Position numbers and translations under genes: made by a program. Shown here piece by piece: positions 1-11,815 of a stretch of DNA of 64,000 bases. Location: the NCBI GenBank assembly GCA_023375785.1, contig SZWC01001179.1, positions 121,881 to 185,880 on the forward strand, given 5' to 3'. Within the stretch, counting starts at the first letter, position 1; the number at the start of each line of letters is the position of its first letter. The stretch comes from Penium margaritaceum. Its lineage: Eukaryota; Streptophyta; Zygnematophyceae; Desmidiales; Peniaceae. Under the pieces are notes generated by a model. That model was not told the origin of the DNA. It searched no databases and saw nothing but the letters and a program-made list of their open reading frames with translations.

Positions 1-294
1 GTCCTTAGGACCTGGTCACCTGGTCACCAGGTCACCAGGGCTGGGATTTGACCCAGCAATCTCTCACTCCAGAGACTAACTCTGGAACGTCTACGCCATA
101 AGGAGTTGGCCTAGATAGTATTTGCTGGCTATACTATCCAGATTAGGCCAAGGGGACTTGCTCCAAAGGAGCACTGCATGCCTTGTCCATGTCGACCACA
201 CTTAGGGGACTTACTCTAAGGGAGCAGTGCATGCCTAGTCCGTCTTGTACCTGTCCAAACATCAGCCATGGACAAGGAGCATATCAGGTCAACA
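1..294 (-). repeat. LTR-B fragment, 5' half of the LTR (minus)
   Basis: Read on the minus strand this starts TGTTGACC at 294 and runs through U3 to the window edge. It matches the plus-strand LTR at 35376-36146 and the minus copies at 60621-61077 and 62549-63262. It carries a tRNA-like B box (reverse of GGGTCAAATCC, about 45-55) and A box (about 89-99). The TATA region and LTR 3' end lie outside the window. It is the outer end of the left arm of the large inverted repeat. Confidence 0.75.
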
Positions 295-963
295 AGTAGA
301 CCCCTCGACTCCCCAAGAAGGACCATCTATGTAAATACCATGTGTACGTTTCAAAGGGGATCACATAACACCACTAAAGAAACTCACTGAGTGCACTTAC
401 CTAGGAGGAATATTTATTGTCAATAATGGTTCACTTGTAAGACTAGTACCACTTCGGCAACCAACTATTTATTCAGGAACCGTTCAATCGATAGGAGCCA
501 AGTCATCCCCTAATAAAGTGACAACTATGACTCGTGTCTGGCTAGCGAAAAGAAGCCATTGCTCTACTAGTTTGTCCTTTCTATATCCTTTTATATCATG
601 GATGTTCATTCGCTCGAGCTAACCAGAACAATTCTTCACATCCTATTCCCTATGGTTTCGCGACTTTGTCACCGTATCTTTGCTCTGCTCGCACTTTGCC
701 AACTCTGCCTTTGCCAACTCTTAGAGCTGTTTCCTCTATCACTCTTTGCCCAAGGACCTACCGACCCATCACTTACCTCGTCCTTACACTCTCTCACTAA
801 CTTCTGTCTAACTTGCATTCTCCGCACCACGTCTTTCATTAAATTTTGTGACTAACTACACGGAGTCCCTCATGCCTTGCTACTTCGGTCACCGTGCTGA
901 CGTAGCTCTGCACATTCCGTTGCTTTTGCTTACTTTTGCTTTTCCTATTCTCATGCTTGTATT
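295..963 (-). other. 3' internal region of a B-like retroelement, left inverted arm
   Basis: This stretch has no supportable gene. On the minus strand it runs from the pentanucleotide array to a purine-rich tract next to the LTR start at 294, as expected of a 3' untranslated region plus polypurine tract. It is an inverted, diverged copy of 34691-35375; for example both carry the block reading GTTCTGGTTAGCTC on one strand. The 85-codon ORF at 598-855 has no recognisable domain and no matching ORF in the other arm, so I do not call it. Confidence 0.6.
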
Positions 964-2250
964 CTTCTGATAATGGTATGGTATGGTATGGTATGGTATG
1001 TTATGGTATGATATCGTATGGTATGGTATGGTATGGCATTGTATGGTATGGTATGGTATGGTATGGTATGGTATGGTATGGTATGGTATGGTATGGTATG
1101 GTATGGTATGGTATGGTATGGTATGGTATGATATGGTATGGTATGGTATGGTATGGTATGGTATGGTATGGTATGGTATGGTATGGTATGGTATGGTATG
1201 GTATGGTATGGTATGATATGGTATGGTATGGTATGGTATGGTATGGTATGGTATGGTATGGTTTGGTATGGTTTGGTTTGGTATGGTTTGGTATGGTATG
1301 GTAAGGTACTGAATGGTACGATATGGTATGATATGCTATGGTATGGTATGCTATGGTACGGTATGCTATGCTATCGTGTGGTATGATATGGTATGGTATG
1401 ATATGCAATGATATGGTATAGTATGCTATAGTATGGTATGGTATGGTATGCTATGGTATGATATGGTATGGTATGGTATGGTATTGTATGGTATGGTATG
1501 CAATGGTATGAAATGGTATGGTATGGTATGGTATGGTATGATGTCGTATGGTGTGGTATTTATGGTATAGTATGGTATGTTATAGTACTATACCATACCA
1601 TATCATACCACACCATATCATACCATACATACCATACATACCATACATACCATACCATAGTATGGTATGATATGGTTTAGTTGATATGGTATGGTACGAT
1701 GTGGTATGGTATGGTATGGTATGCTATGGTATTGTATGGTATGATATAGTACGGTGTGGTCTGGTATGATCTGGTATGGTATGGTATGTATGGTATGGTA
1801 TGGTATACTACAGTACTATACCATACCATATCATACCATACCATATCAGACCATACATACCATAAAATACCATATCATACCAGACCACACCATACCATAC
1901 CATACCATACCATAGCATACCATACCATACCATACCATACCATATTCTACCATACCATATCAATTAAACCATATCATACCATACCATACAATACCATACA
2001 ATACCATATCATACCATACCATACCATACCATACCATACCATACCATATTACACCATAGCATATCATACCTTACCATACCATAGTATATTATTGCATACC
2101 ATACTATACCAAACCATAGCATACCATAGCATAGCATACCGTACCATAGCATACCATAGTACCATAGTACCATACCATATTAAACCATAGCATATCATAC
2201 CTTACCATACCATAGTATGTTATTGCATACCATACCATACCATATCATAC
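964..2250. repeat. Pentanucleotide array (GGTAT)n / (CCATA)n with strand switches
   Basis: The array is about 1.3 kb. Units read GGTAT from about 964 to 1585, CCATA from 1587 to 1660, GGTAT from 1661 to 1810, and CCATA to 2250. Switches fall at short palindromes such as TATAGTACTATA near 1586 and CATAGTATG near 1660. The repeat has no stop codon in any frame of either strand (G-M-V-W-Y or I-P-Y-H-T codon cycles), so the long ORFs here are artefacts. It is cut at 2250 by Copia-H and resumes at 34477. Confidence 0.95.
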
Positions 2251-3012
2251 TGTTATTCGTGAGGCATGTGGCCTGAGGCTTTGGTCTAGAAAACAGCGCC
2301 GACATAATGGCAACTGCCGACTGTCCAAGGGAATTTCACCCAAGGATCATTATCACCCCCAAGGAATTAACTATGCCTTTGATCAGACCTAGCTACCCAG
2401 GTGCTTTCGCTCAAGATCTTAGGGGCTCCCGCCCTCTAAGCCTTCTTCCTTGGTGTGAGAGCCTAATAAATCAAGTCAACACTCTCACACGAGCAGTATT
2501 ACAACCACTTTAGGAATTCATATCAAGTTGTCTCAAGCGTACAGCTCAAACAAGAGACATCAAGTGAAGGAGTTGTTGAGATAATGGCAAGAATAAGGCA
2601 TAAACAGCTGAGGAGTGCCTTTGGCAGCCGAAAGACGTGTGCCTCGGCTAACCCAAAGCGCACGCGCCTCAGCCGATGTCACTCCTTAAGTTAAGGAAGT
2701 TATCACCTCAATCAAGGAAGACATCCCTTTATCCAAGGCACATCTTCCATCTTTCAATCCGACCATTGGATCAGTCCAAAACTTGGTCTGCGCATAGTTT
2801 CTCACCTACTCTTTCCATCTGTACGGTCAGATTGACAATCTGAATAGCCATCATTAGAAAAAACACAGGGGACGTATCCTTGAACAAGGACAGAACATGC
2901 CTGGTCTGTTGGACAACACCCAGGGGACTTGCTCCACATGAGCAGTGCATATCTGGGCCGTCCACTATTTGCCAATTCTAGAGACAAAGGACGCAGGGGC
3001 ATTCATGTAACA
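2251..3012 (-). repeat. Copia-H 3' LTR
   Basis: It begins TGTTATTC in plus reading and ends ...TGTAACA. On the minus strand it follows a purine tract (GGGAGAGATTG). It matches 20352-20902 plus 34255-34476. It contains GC-rich direct repeats around 2620-2680 (CCTCGGCTAACCC and related units). Confidence 0.85.
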
Positions 3013-5141
3013 ACAATCTCTCCCTTATACCACTGGCCACTTGTCCTGTCTTTAGTCTTTGTCACTTACGCTCTTCATGTCGATACCCTATCTTCCCGCA
3101 AGGTGGAGTTCTCGATGAAGGGGTTTGGTCAGTATGTCTGCACGGTGGAGCTTGGATGCAACGTCCTCCAGTTCCAGCACTCCCGTAGTAACCTGGTCGC
3201 AACTGCAGTGGTACCGAACTTTGATGTGTTTAGTCCTCCGCGTGAAGGTGCCATTTTTGGACATGTCGATGGCAGACGTGTGCACCTTGACCAACGTTGC
3301 GGCGGATTAAGGAGCTTGTATCTCTAAGAGTAGGCTCCGTAGCCACATTATCTCCTTACACGCTTTCGCTAGAACGATCTACTCTGCTTCGGCAGTGGAG
3401 AGGGGGACGTAGTCCTGCTTACGGCTTGTCCATGACACGGCTCCTCCATTCAATACGCACACGTAGCCTGACGTGGACTTGCGGTCGTCAAAACTCTCGG
3501 TCCAATCTGCATCGGTATACACCATGAGCTACAAGAATTCTGACTATGGCACCCCACCGTACAGGATGCCCAAGTGTCGCGTGCCCTTCAGGTAGCAAAA
3601 GATCTGCTTCACTGCTTGCCAGTGTTGTGGTCCGGGGTTGGCCATATACCTGGTCACCTACCATGCAGCGTGGCAGATTCCGGGGTGAGTCGCGACCATC
3701 ACGTACTTTAGACTGTCCACGGCAGACTGATATTGCACGCTTGCCATGTCGACCTGCTCTTCTTTGTTGGTAGATAGGATACCTGAGTTGAGGATACAAT
3801 CTGATGCCATGGGAGTCCTAATGGGTTTGCAGTCCTCCATTTCTTACCGGTTGAGGATGTGATCAATGTATTTGTTTTGGCAGAACCTGATGGTACCAGC
3901 TGAGCGATCCCGCGTGACACTGCTGACTAGGTAGCACTCAAGAAGTCCCAGGTCTTTCATTTGGAACCGGCTCCTTAGCTTCATCTTGATGTTCTTCAGC
4001 AGCTTTGTCGATGATGCGTAGATGATGAGGTCATCAACGTAAAGAGCCACCAAGACGAGGCCATCCTTGTCCTCTCGTACATACAAATTGAGGTCATTCT
4101 CGTAGTGACCGTACCCAGACCCCTCCATCCATCTCCTTGTACCAGCATCTCCGGGCCTCTTTCAGTCCATACAATGACTTGTCGAGCTTGCAAACTTTTC
4201 CGGGTGGTGTATCCACCCCCTCAGGCACCTCCATCAGGACTTCTTTGTCAAGCTTTCCGTAGAGAAATGCAGTCTTGACATCCATGTGGTGAACCTTTAA
4301 GGTCTTGGCTACTGCTGTTGGGAAGAGAGACCGGATTGTTGCAAAGGTGACGAAAGGCGCGTACGTCTCATCGTACTCGCTCCACGGCTAATCCGCAAAC
4401 CCTTGGTCACCGGCCGCGCCTTGTGGCGGTCGATGGTCCCATCTTGCTTTTGCTTCTTGACCATGATCTACTTCTATTCTACAACCTGAGCGCCTACGGG
4501 CCGGTCAACCAGCTTCCATGTCTTGTGATCCTTGTACGAGGCCAACTCGCTTTTCATGGCGGCCTTCCACTTGGCTCCATCCGATAGAGCAAGTGCTTCT
4601 GCCACTGTGGACGTCTCTCTCTGAGTCACAAAAGCATAAAGCAGACCAGTCTACTCACCAGATATAGCATCATACTCTCGTAGTGGTATAGATAAGCCCG
4701 AGCTACATCTTCCTGCCTTATGCTGCAACGACTGCTACTGTTGCTCCTGCTGCTGCTGCTCTTGCTGCTCTGTTTCTCTTACCACAGAGTCTCCTTCAGT
4801 GGAAGAGTCCTCATCATCAAAGGAGGATAAATATGAATCATGATCAGAGTCCTCTGTTGCGGCTCTCCCTGAAGCTGCCACTCCTCTTGCCTCTGTTGCC
4901 TTAATGATGCCCCACCCTTGTAGTGCCTCATCGCCTGTCTCTAGTAAAACCAGCCATTCACCCAGTTTGGATACTCGCTCGTCCTTGAACTACTGCTATG
5001 CTCTTGTGACAGCCTCGTTGAAGTCCACGTCTTTACTACGAATCAATTTGTTGCCTTGTAGGGCCCAAAGCCTCTAAGAGCGTTGGGCACTATCCTATCC
5101 CAAGAGCAGACATTTCTTGGCTTGCGGATCCAGCTTACTAG
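3013..5141 (-). pseudogene. Copia-H pol, RT and RNase H half (degenerate)
   Basis: This encodes the C-terminal half of a Ty1/copia polyprotein: the end of integrase, then reverse transcriptase, then RNase H, which together would copy the element RNA into DNA. On the minus strand the integrase end LDPQAKKC is at about 5130. RT motif A (MDVKTAF) is near 4285 and the YVDD active site near 4040. RNase H residues (ADILTKPLHRE) are near 3120. A Gln-rich linker (CAG/CAA run near 4735-4770) separates INT and RT. Frame changes and stops are frequent (segments 4285-4094, 4128-3844, 3799-3488, 3294-3088 lie in different frames). It joins in sense to the INT/PR/gag half at 17988, with about 35-40 codons missing at the A-2 insertion. 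Confidence 0.8.
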
Positions 5142-5297
5142 CACCGTTGAACCAGCCTCAAATTTGGACAGTAGACATTTTGCCACCTGATCATTCCAAT
5201 GAACAAGTCGGATCCACGATCGAAGCAGGCATCTGGTATTTTCCTGGAACTTGCTCCTGTGGACCTGAAATTGAGCCGGATGGCTCCTTTTCCAACA
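5142..5297 (-). repeat. A-2 3' LTR remnant
   Basis: Only the terminal 156 bases of LTR-A remain, ending CCAACA at 5297. On the minus strand they directly follow the polypurine tract (AAAGTAGGAGATTG). The other about 580 bases are deleted at the junction with Copia-H pol. Confidence 0.85.
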
Positions 5298-5316
5298 ATC
5301 TCCTACTTTGCCGTAG

Positions 5317-8300
5317 TCAGAGTGGGCTAAGTCTACATGCCTTCATGCAGAACTGCTGCTTCTCACGGGTCACTGGCTTGGTGTAGAAATCAGCGACATG
5401 CTTGCTGGTTGGAGTAAACTCCAGCTTGATAGCACCCTCGTACACCATGTGCTTGATGTAGTGATATGCGATGTCAATGTGCTTGGTGTGTGCATGGTGC
5501 TCAGGATTCTTGGCGAGTGCAATGGTGCTCAAGTTGTCAAAGCGCACAGGAACTGGGAGTGCTGCACTCCCATTCATCTCTGCCATGAGACGCTGAAGCC
5601 AAAGTACTTCCTTGGCTCCAAAGCTGAGAGAGACTTACTCGGCTTGTGTGCTTGAGGTAGCCACGACCACCTATCGCTTGCTTCACCAGCTGATGGCCCC
5701 ATCATTCATGAGGAATACATGTCCAGAGATGGACTTTTGGTCCTCACGGTTTGAAGCCCAATCAGCGTTCGTGTACCCGATGATGCTTTTGTCATTGCCG
5801 TTGTAGGTGATGCCGATGTTGATGGTTCCAGCAAGGTAGCGGAAGATCCGCTTCACTGCTTTCTGGCGCTCAGGTCCGAGGTTTGCCATGTGCTGGCTAA
5901 CAGCGCTAACGGCGTGTCCGAAGTCTGGCCTTATTGTAACCATCGGGTACATGAGGCTACCGACGGCGCTTTTTTGTTCTGTCGCTCAGCTGTATTTGCC
6001 TCTCCATTGAAGCTCACGACGTACTGCCGCGTCTCTAGCGCCGTGCCCATGGGTTTTTCCTCTGCCATGCCGAACCGTTGCAAGACATCCTTGATGTAGC
6101 GCCTTTGCTGCAGTGAGAGAGAGCGTGATTTGCGGTCACGCGTGATCTGGATATCGAGGAAGTATGATGCCTCCCCGAGATCAGACATCTGGAAGCACTC
6201 CTGCATTGCCTCCTTGAACACCTACAGTGTACACATGCTGTTGGAAAGAAGGAGCATGTCATCCACATAGACGATGATGATGGAGACCTCATGACCATGC
6301 TGCCAGCGATAAACGCTATAGTCACACTCGCTATGCTCAAAACCCCATGCATTACAATGCCGCATCCAATTTCTGGTTCCAAGCACGCGACGCTTGCTTG
6401 AGGCCGTACAGCGACCTCTGCAGCTTGCAAACCAGGGGCTCTTGGCCATCCATGACGAACCCCTCCGGCTGCTCCATCTAAATCTCCTGCTGCAGGTCAC
6501 CGTTCAGGAATGCCGTCTTGACGTCCATGTGGTGGACCTCAAAGTCCTCTGTTGCTGCATAGGAAAGCAGCATATGCATAGAGACAAACTTTGCAATAGG
6601 ATCAAAGGTTTCTGTGTAGTCGATGCCTTCCTGGTGCGAGTAGCCCTTGGCGACCAGCCTCGCCTTGTACTTTTCCAGGTTACCATCTACTCCTCACTTC
6701 TTCTTGAACATTCACTTGCACTTGATCACCTTACGTCCAAGTGGACGCTCAGTCAGCTCCCAAGTACCATAGTCGAGCTACGACTGTATCTCCTGTTGCA
6801 TAGCTTGCACCCAATCTGCCGCATCTGGTGACGCATGGCCTCCTTGTACGACGTCGATTCATCAGAGTCTGCTTTAACTGCAACCTTCATCTGGTCTAGT
6901 TTCTGGAGCATCCTGAAATGCCCGCGCTCACCAAGCTTGGTACTGGAGCAATAGCAGGCGGTTGACGCGGTCCTATGGGCACAACTGCTCCTATTGATGG
7001 TGGAGTATATTCTTCCTCTACTTTTGCCGATGAGGTCGTTGTATGTATTGCATCAGACACGGGAGAGTAGACTGGTTCTCGCATTGTCATTGTGGAGGAA
7101 GGATCAGGAGAGACTGGGTCAGGAAGGATATGTGCTCCTACTGCCTCGTCAGCTTCTGCTTCCACTACGTCTTCGTACACAATGTTGGTGCCATTGACGT
7201 TGTTCTCGTTTAAGACGACATCCCTGGAGATGATGACGTGGCCTATATCCCTCTCATAGAGGTGATACGCCTTGCTTGCCACGTCGTAGCCAATCATCAG
7301 CATTTGCGTGCTCTTCGCGTCCCACTTTTGCCGCTTCTCCTTTGGCACGTACATGTGCGCTAAGCTGCCAAACGTGCGAAGATGACCCACGCTTGGCATG
7401 TTGCCAAACCACGCCTCGTATGGCGTCATCTGCTGTAGGGCCTTGGTTGGACTGCGCTTCTTGATGTATACCGGAGTGCTTACTACTTTCGCCCAAAAGT
7501 CGTTAGTGAGCCGAGCTGTGTGCGTTATGGAGCGTGCTGACTCAACGATGGCGCTGTTGACGCGTTTTGCTACGCCGTTCTCCTTCGGCGAGTATGGCGC
7601 TGTGCGCTACGCCTTGATGCCTGCTACTGCAAGATAGTCCTGGCTTAGGTACTCTCCACTGCGGTTGCTGCGAAGCGCCTTGATTTTCTTGCCAGTCTGG
7701 TTCTCCACCATGGGCTTGAACTCCTTGAACCTGTCAAAGCACTGGTCCTTGGAGGAAAGGACGTACACAGCAGTGTAATGGCTCAAATCATCAACGAAAG
7801 TGAGAAAATACCTAGAGCTTCCAAACCTCTGGGTCTGCATCGGACCACACACGTCTGTGTGGACCAGATCGAGTACCTCCTTTGCGCGCTCTCCTGCTCT
7901 AGAGAACGTCTCGCAATGATGCTTCCTCTCCAAACAGCCGATGCACAACTGCTACTCAAAACAAGAGATGGTGGGCAAATCACGCACCATTTCGGGCCTC
8001 TACCTTTGCCGCAAGACTCTACTCGCGCGAGATCTTGGTCGCACCCAGTAGGCGGTACATGTCGCCTTCTTCCACCGACCTGGCCAACTCCTCTCCTGTT
8101 TCCTTGTCGAGGATGTAGCCATAGTCATCGTCAAAGACGACACACAGTCCTGTGTTGGTGAGAGAGGACACTGAGAGAAGGTTGAACGCAGCATCAGGCA
8201 CATATAGCACGCCATGGAACACTCCGACTTCAATGCCAGGCCAGGTCCCCAACCACATCTCTACAATCCCAATCCCCTCAGCATAGACCACCCAACGTAA

Positions 8301-8475
8301 TTGGACGGGAGGGAATGGACAGCAGCTATGTAAACCACTCCTTGTGGTGAGTCAAACTCTTGGTTCACCCCGAGTACTTGTACCACGCCAAATCCACCTT
8401 TTCCTTCTGCGACGTCACATTTGCGATAAAGAGGCGGTCGCGCACCTCCTTGGCGATGTTCATGTTGCCAAAATG
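5317..8475 (-). pseudogene. A-2 pol: PR, INT, RT, RNase H (broken)
   Basis: This is a family A copia polyprotein. In minus order it has GAG-pre-integrase and CIGC zinc-binding residues near 7945, the integrase core (7948-7500), integrase C-terminus and linker (7429-6896), RT with YVDD near 6265, and RNase H with HTKHIDIAYH near 5475. Two integrase catalytic positions are altered compared with the copies at 12800 and 41100: LRSDRGGEY reads LRSNRSGEY, and NGVAERVN reads NGVAKRVN. There are several frameshifts and stops (for example the RT is spread over 6831-5931 in three frames). It is non-functional. Confidence 0.85.
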
Positions 8476-9123
8476 ACGCACGCCGATCTGGTTCTGCTAC
8501 TGTTGTTGCTGCTGCTGACGTTGCTGTGACTGCTGCTGCTCTTGCTCTGGAGATTTCTGCTTTTGCTGCTGCTGCTGCTGCTCCTTCTGGTCCCTCTTGA
8601 ACTTGAACCACTGTTTCTTGTAGTGCCCCTCTCTCTGGCAATAGTGGCATTTGCCCTTCTTTTTGCCTCTCTGCTACCCAAACTGCTATTGCTGCTGGTT
8701 GCGTAAGCCCATGGCCATGAAAGCTCCTTTACTACTGCTACTGTCGCCATTGCGCTTTGCTGTATTGCGACGTACTTCTACTACATCTCTCGTACCGTGT
8801 CATAGCTCGTTGGGAATCCCCTCTGCAAGAGGAGGACGAAGCGCGTGTCTTCCACAGAGTTACCGGCCGCTTTAGCTACTTCGCCAGCTCTTTTGCCCTG
8901 TCCAAGTATGCCTCCATTCCTTCTCCACCGTGCAATTTCAATGCCATCATCTTCTCTTCCAAAAGCATGAGGAATGTAGGATCCTTCTTCTCATACTTCT
9001 TGCACAACGTATCCCACCCCTCTTTTGTAGTAGCCTTGTCACTCACGTACTGAAGATGCGGGTTGGAGATGGTGCTGATAAGCAGCCTGTAGGCCTGCTT
9101 GTCCTTCTTCCTCTCCTCATATG
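8476..9123 (-). pseudogene. A-2 gag, 3' part, split by A-3
   Basis: This is the C-terminal part of the copia Gag nucleocapsid protein. A Gln-rich tract encoded by CAG/CAA repeats (8495-8580) lies next to a zinc-knuckle region with CHYC near 8650. The upstream helical Gag segment (8876-9120) includes MMALKLHGGEGMEAYLDRAK. About 40 bases present in the A-6 and A-7 gags (near 8795) are missing. The reading frame stops at the A-3 insertion (9124) and resumes at 16483. Confidence 0.8.
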
Positions 9124-9861
9124 TGTTGGATCTGGAGGAGAGAGGGAGCCTTGGAGTAGCGAGCATGTGTGATTGGAAGGGCATCACTTGTGCTGAAGAA
9201 TGGTTGTTAAATCACTCAAAATGATGGAGTACATATAGAGCTAGAGCTTGGGTAAGTCAGCCCTCTCACAAGCCACACCACTTAGTCATGGAGGCTAAGG
9301 CTCACACACTAGAGTCCATAACCTCACACAAGGGAGGAAATCAGCCTAGCAATCAGGCTGACCACTCACACACGACCTAGAGAGCTAGAGAATGCTCTCA
9401 TGGCATACTCATAGTGGTCACATAACCCACAAACCCATGGAGAATCGCCATGTGTCCATGGCTAGCACACAAGGATCTCACCTCACCTAAAAAGTAAGGT
9501 GAGGTACCTTTATCCTAGTCAGCACACTCTGACAAGGCAATCCTAAGACCAAGCACATTTTTGGATATTTCTCCCATCAGGTCTTGACCCTGGACCTCTT
9601 GCCTTTTTCTTTTCTCAGGCTAAGGCATGGAGCCATCGCCCATGGTCACCCGGTTATCGACGGTCGATGACCCCGGAAACTACGAAAATTCATATCTCCC
9701 AATCCGATCGTTGGATCGGCCTCAAACTTGGACCGTAGACATTTTGCCACCTGATCTTTCCAATGGTGTAGTCGGATTGACAATTGGAGCAGGCATCTGC
9801 TACTTTCCTGGAACTTGCTCATGTGGACCTGAAACTGAGCCGGATGGCTCCTTTCCCAAAA
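9124..9861 (-). repeat. A-3 3' LTR (738 bp)
   Basis: In plus reading it runs from TGTTGGATCTGG to ...CCCAAAA, next to ATCTCCCACTTTG, which is the reverse of the polypurine tract. Its length equals the complete LTR-A at 63263-64000. The minus strand carries the TATA-like CTATATGTA also found in the other copies. Confidence 0.92.
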
Positions 9862-9880
9862 ATCTCCCACTTTGCTGCAG

Positions 9881-11815
9881 TCAGAGTAGGCTGAGTCCAC
9901 ATGCCTTCATGCAAAACTGCTGCTTCTCACGGGTCGCTCGCTTGGTGCAAAAATCAGCGACCTGCTTGCTGGTTGGAGTAAACTCCAGCTTGATAGCACC
10001 ATCCTGCGCCATGTGCCTGATGAAATGATATGCAATGTCAATGTGCTTGGTGCGTGCATGGTGCTCAGGATTCTTGGCGAGTGCGATTGCGCCCTGGTTG
10101 TCGACGCGCACAGGAACTGGAACTGCTGCACTCCCATTCATCTCTACCATAAGACGTTGAAGCCAAACTGCTTGGCTCCAAAGCTATGAGAGACGTACTC
10201 AGCTTCCGTGCTTGAGGTGGCCACGACCACCTACCGCTTGCTGCACCAGCTGATGGCCCCACCATTCATGAGGAACACATGTCCAGAGATGGACTTGCGG
10301 TCTTCAGGGTTTGAAGCCCAATCAACGTTTGTGTAGCCGATGATGCTGTTGTCATTGCCGTTGTAGGTGATGCCGATGTTCATGGTTCCAGCAAGGTAGC
10401 GGAAGATCCGCTTCACTGCCTTTTGGTGCTCCGGTCCGGGATTAGCCATGTGCTGGCTCACAGCGCTCACAGCCTGTGCGAGGTCCGGCCTGGTTGCCAC
10501 CATCAGGTACATGAGATTGCCGACGGCGCTCTGGTCCTTCTCCCGCTCAGGTGCATTTGCTTCTCCATTGAAGCTCACGAGGTACTGCCGCGTCTCCAGC
10601 GGCGTGCCGATGGGTTTTGCNNNNNNNNNNNNNNNNNNNNNNNNNNNNNNNNNNNNNNNNNNNNNNNNNNNNNNNNNNNNNNNNNNNNNNNNNNNNNNNN
10701 NNNNNNNNNNNNNNNNNNNNNNNNNNNNNNNNNNNNNNNNNNNNNNNNNNNNNNNNNNNNNNNNNNNNNNNNNNNNNNNNNNNNNNNNNNNNNNNNNNNN
10801 NNNNNNNNNNNNNNNNNNNNNNNNNNNNNNNNNNNNNNNNNNNNNNNNNNNNNNTTGTAGGTGATGCCGATGTTGATGGTTCCAGCAAGGTAGCGGAAGA
10901 TCCGCTTCACTGCCTTTTGGTGCTCCGGTCCGGGATTAGCCATGTGCTGGCTCACAGCGCTCACAGCCTGTGCGAGGTCCGGCCTGGTTGCCACCATCAG
11001 GTACATGAGATTGCCGACGGCGCTCTGGTCCTTCTCCCGCTCAGGTGCATTTGCTTCTCCATTGAAGCTCACGAGGTACTGCCGCGTCTCCAGTGGCGTG
11101 CCGATGGGTTTTGCCTCTGCCATGCCAAACCGCTGCAAAACATCCTTGATGTAGTGGCTCTGTTGCAGCGAGAGAGAGTGTGACTTGCGGTCACGCGTGA
11201 TCTGGATACAGAGGAAGTATGATGCCTCCCCGAGATCAGACATCTGGAAGCGCTCCTGCATGGCTTCCTTGAACTCCTGTAGTGCAGACATGCTGTTGGA
11301 AATGAGGAGCATGTCATCCACATAGACAATGATAATGAGGATCTCATGCTCATGCTGCCAGCGATACACGCTGTAGTCATATTCGCTGCCCTCAGACCCC
11401 ATGCACTGCAACGCCGCATCCAACTTCTGGTTCCAAGCACACGACGCTTGCTTGAGGCCGTACAACAACTTTTGTAGCTTACAAACCAGGTGCTCCTGGC
11501 CATCCATGACGAACCCCTCCGGCTGCTCCATGTAGATCTCCTCCTCCAAGTCAACATTCAAGAATGCCGTCTTGACATCCATGTGGTGAACCTTGAAGTC
11601 CTCAGCTGCTGCATAAAAGAGGAGCGTGCGCACAGAGGCAAACTTTGCAACAGGGGCAAAAGTTTCCGTGTAGTCGATACCCTCCTGCTGCGAATAGCCC
11701 TTGGAGACCAGCCTCGCCTTGTACTTTTCAAGCTTACCATCTGCTCCCCGCTTCTTCTTGAACACCTACTTGCACTTGATCACCTTACGTCCTGGTGGAC
11801 GCTCACTCAGCTCTC
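9881..11815 (-). pseudogene. A-3 RT and RNase H
   Basis: These are the reverse transcriptase and RNase H domains of the polyprotein. The open frame from 11765 carries RT motif A (HHMDVKTAFLN), the LYGLKQA motif, and an intact YVDD active site (near 11320). The connection domain with YLMVATRPDLAQAVSAVSQHM follows. RNase H has YTNVDWAS near 10320 (the first Asp pair appears as NVD), TEAEY lost to a small frameshift near 10175, and RVDNQGAIALAKNP near 10080. The 234-base N run and the flanking duplicated 260 bases (10361-10620 and 10855-11114) interrupt the frame artificially. Confidence 0.85.
10621..10854. other. Assembly gap (234 N)
   Basis: The sequence is unknown here. The 260 bases before it (10361-10620) are nearly identical to the 260 after it (10855-11114), with about two differences. 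The gap therefore probably separates two unmerged copies of one stretch. Confidence 0.95.

Noticed and set aside
598-855. 85-codon plus frame as a gene
   Set aside because: No start context, no domain, and the inverted partner at 34850-35110 does not keep the frame.
936-2190. Long ORFs of M-V-W-Y-G or I-P-Y-H-T repeats
   Set aside because: A 5-bp repeat without stops gives open frames on both strands in all frames. They are by-products of the array, with no start context or domain.
8495-8585. CAG/CTG repeat as an independent microsatellite
   Set aside because: The same Gln-rich tract occurs at the same position in each family A gag (for example 13900, 32000, 42050, 47700), so it is coding low-complexity sequence.
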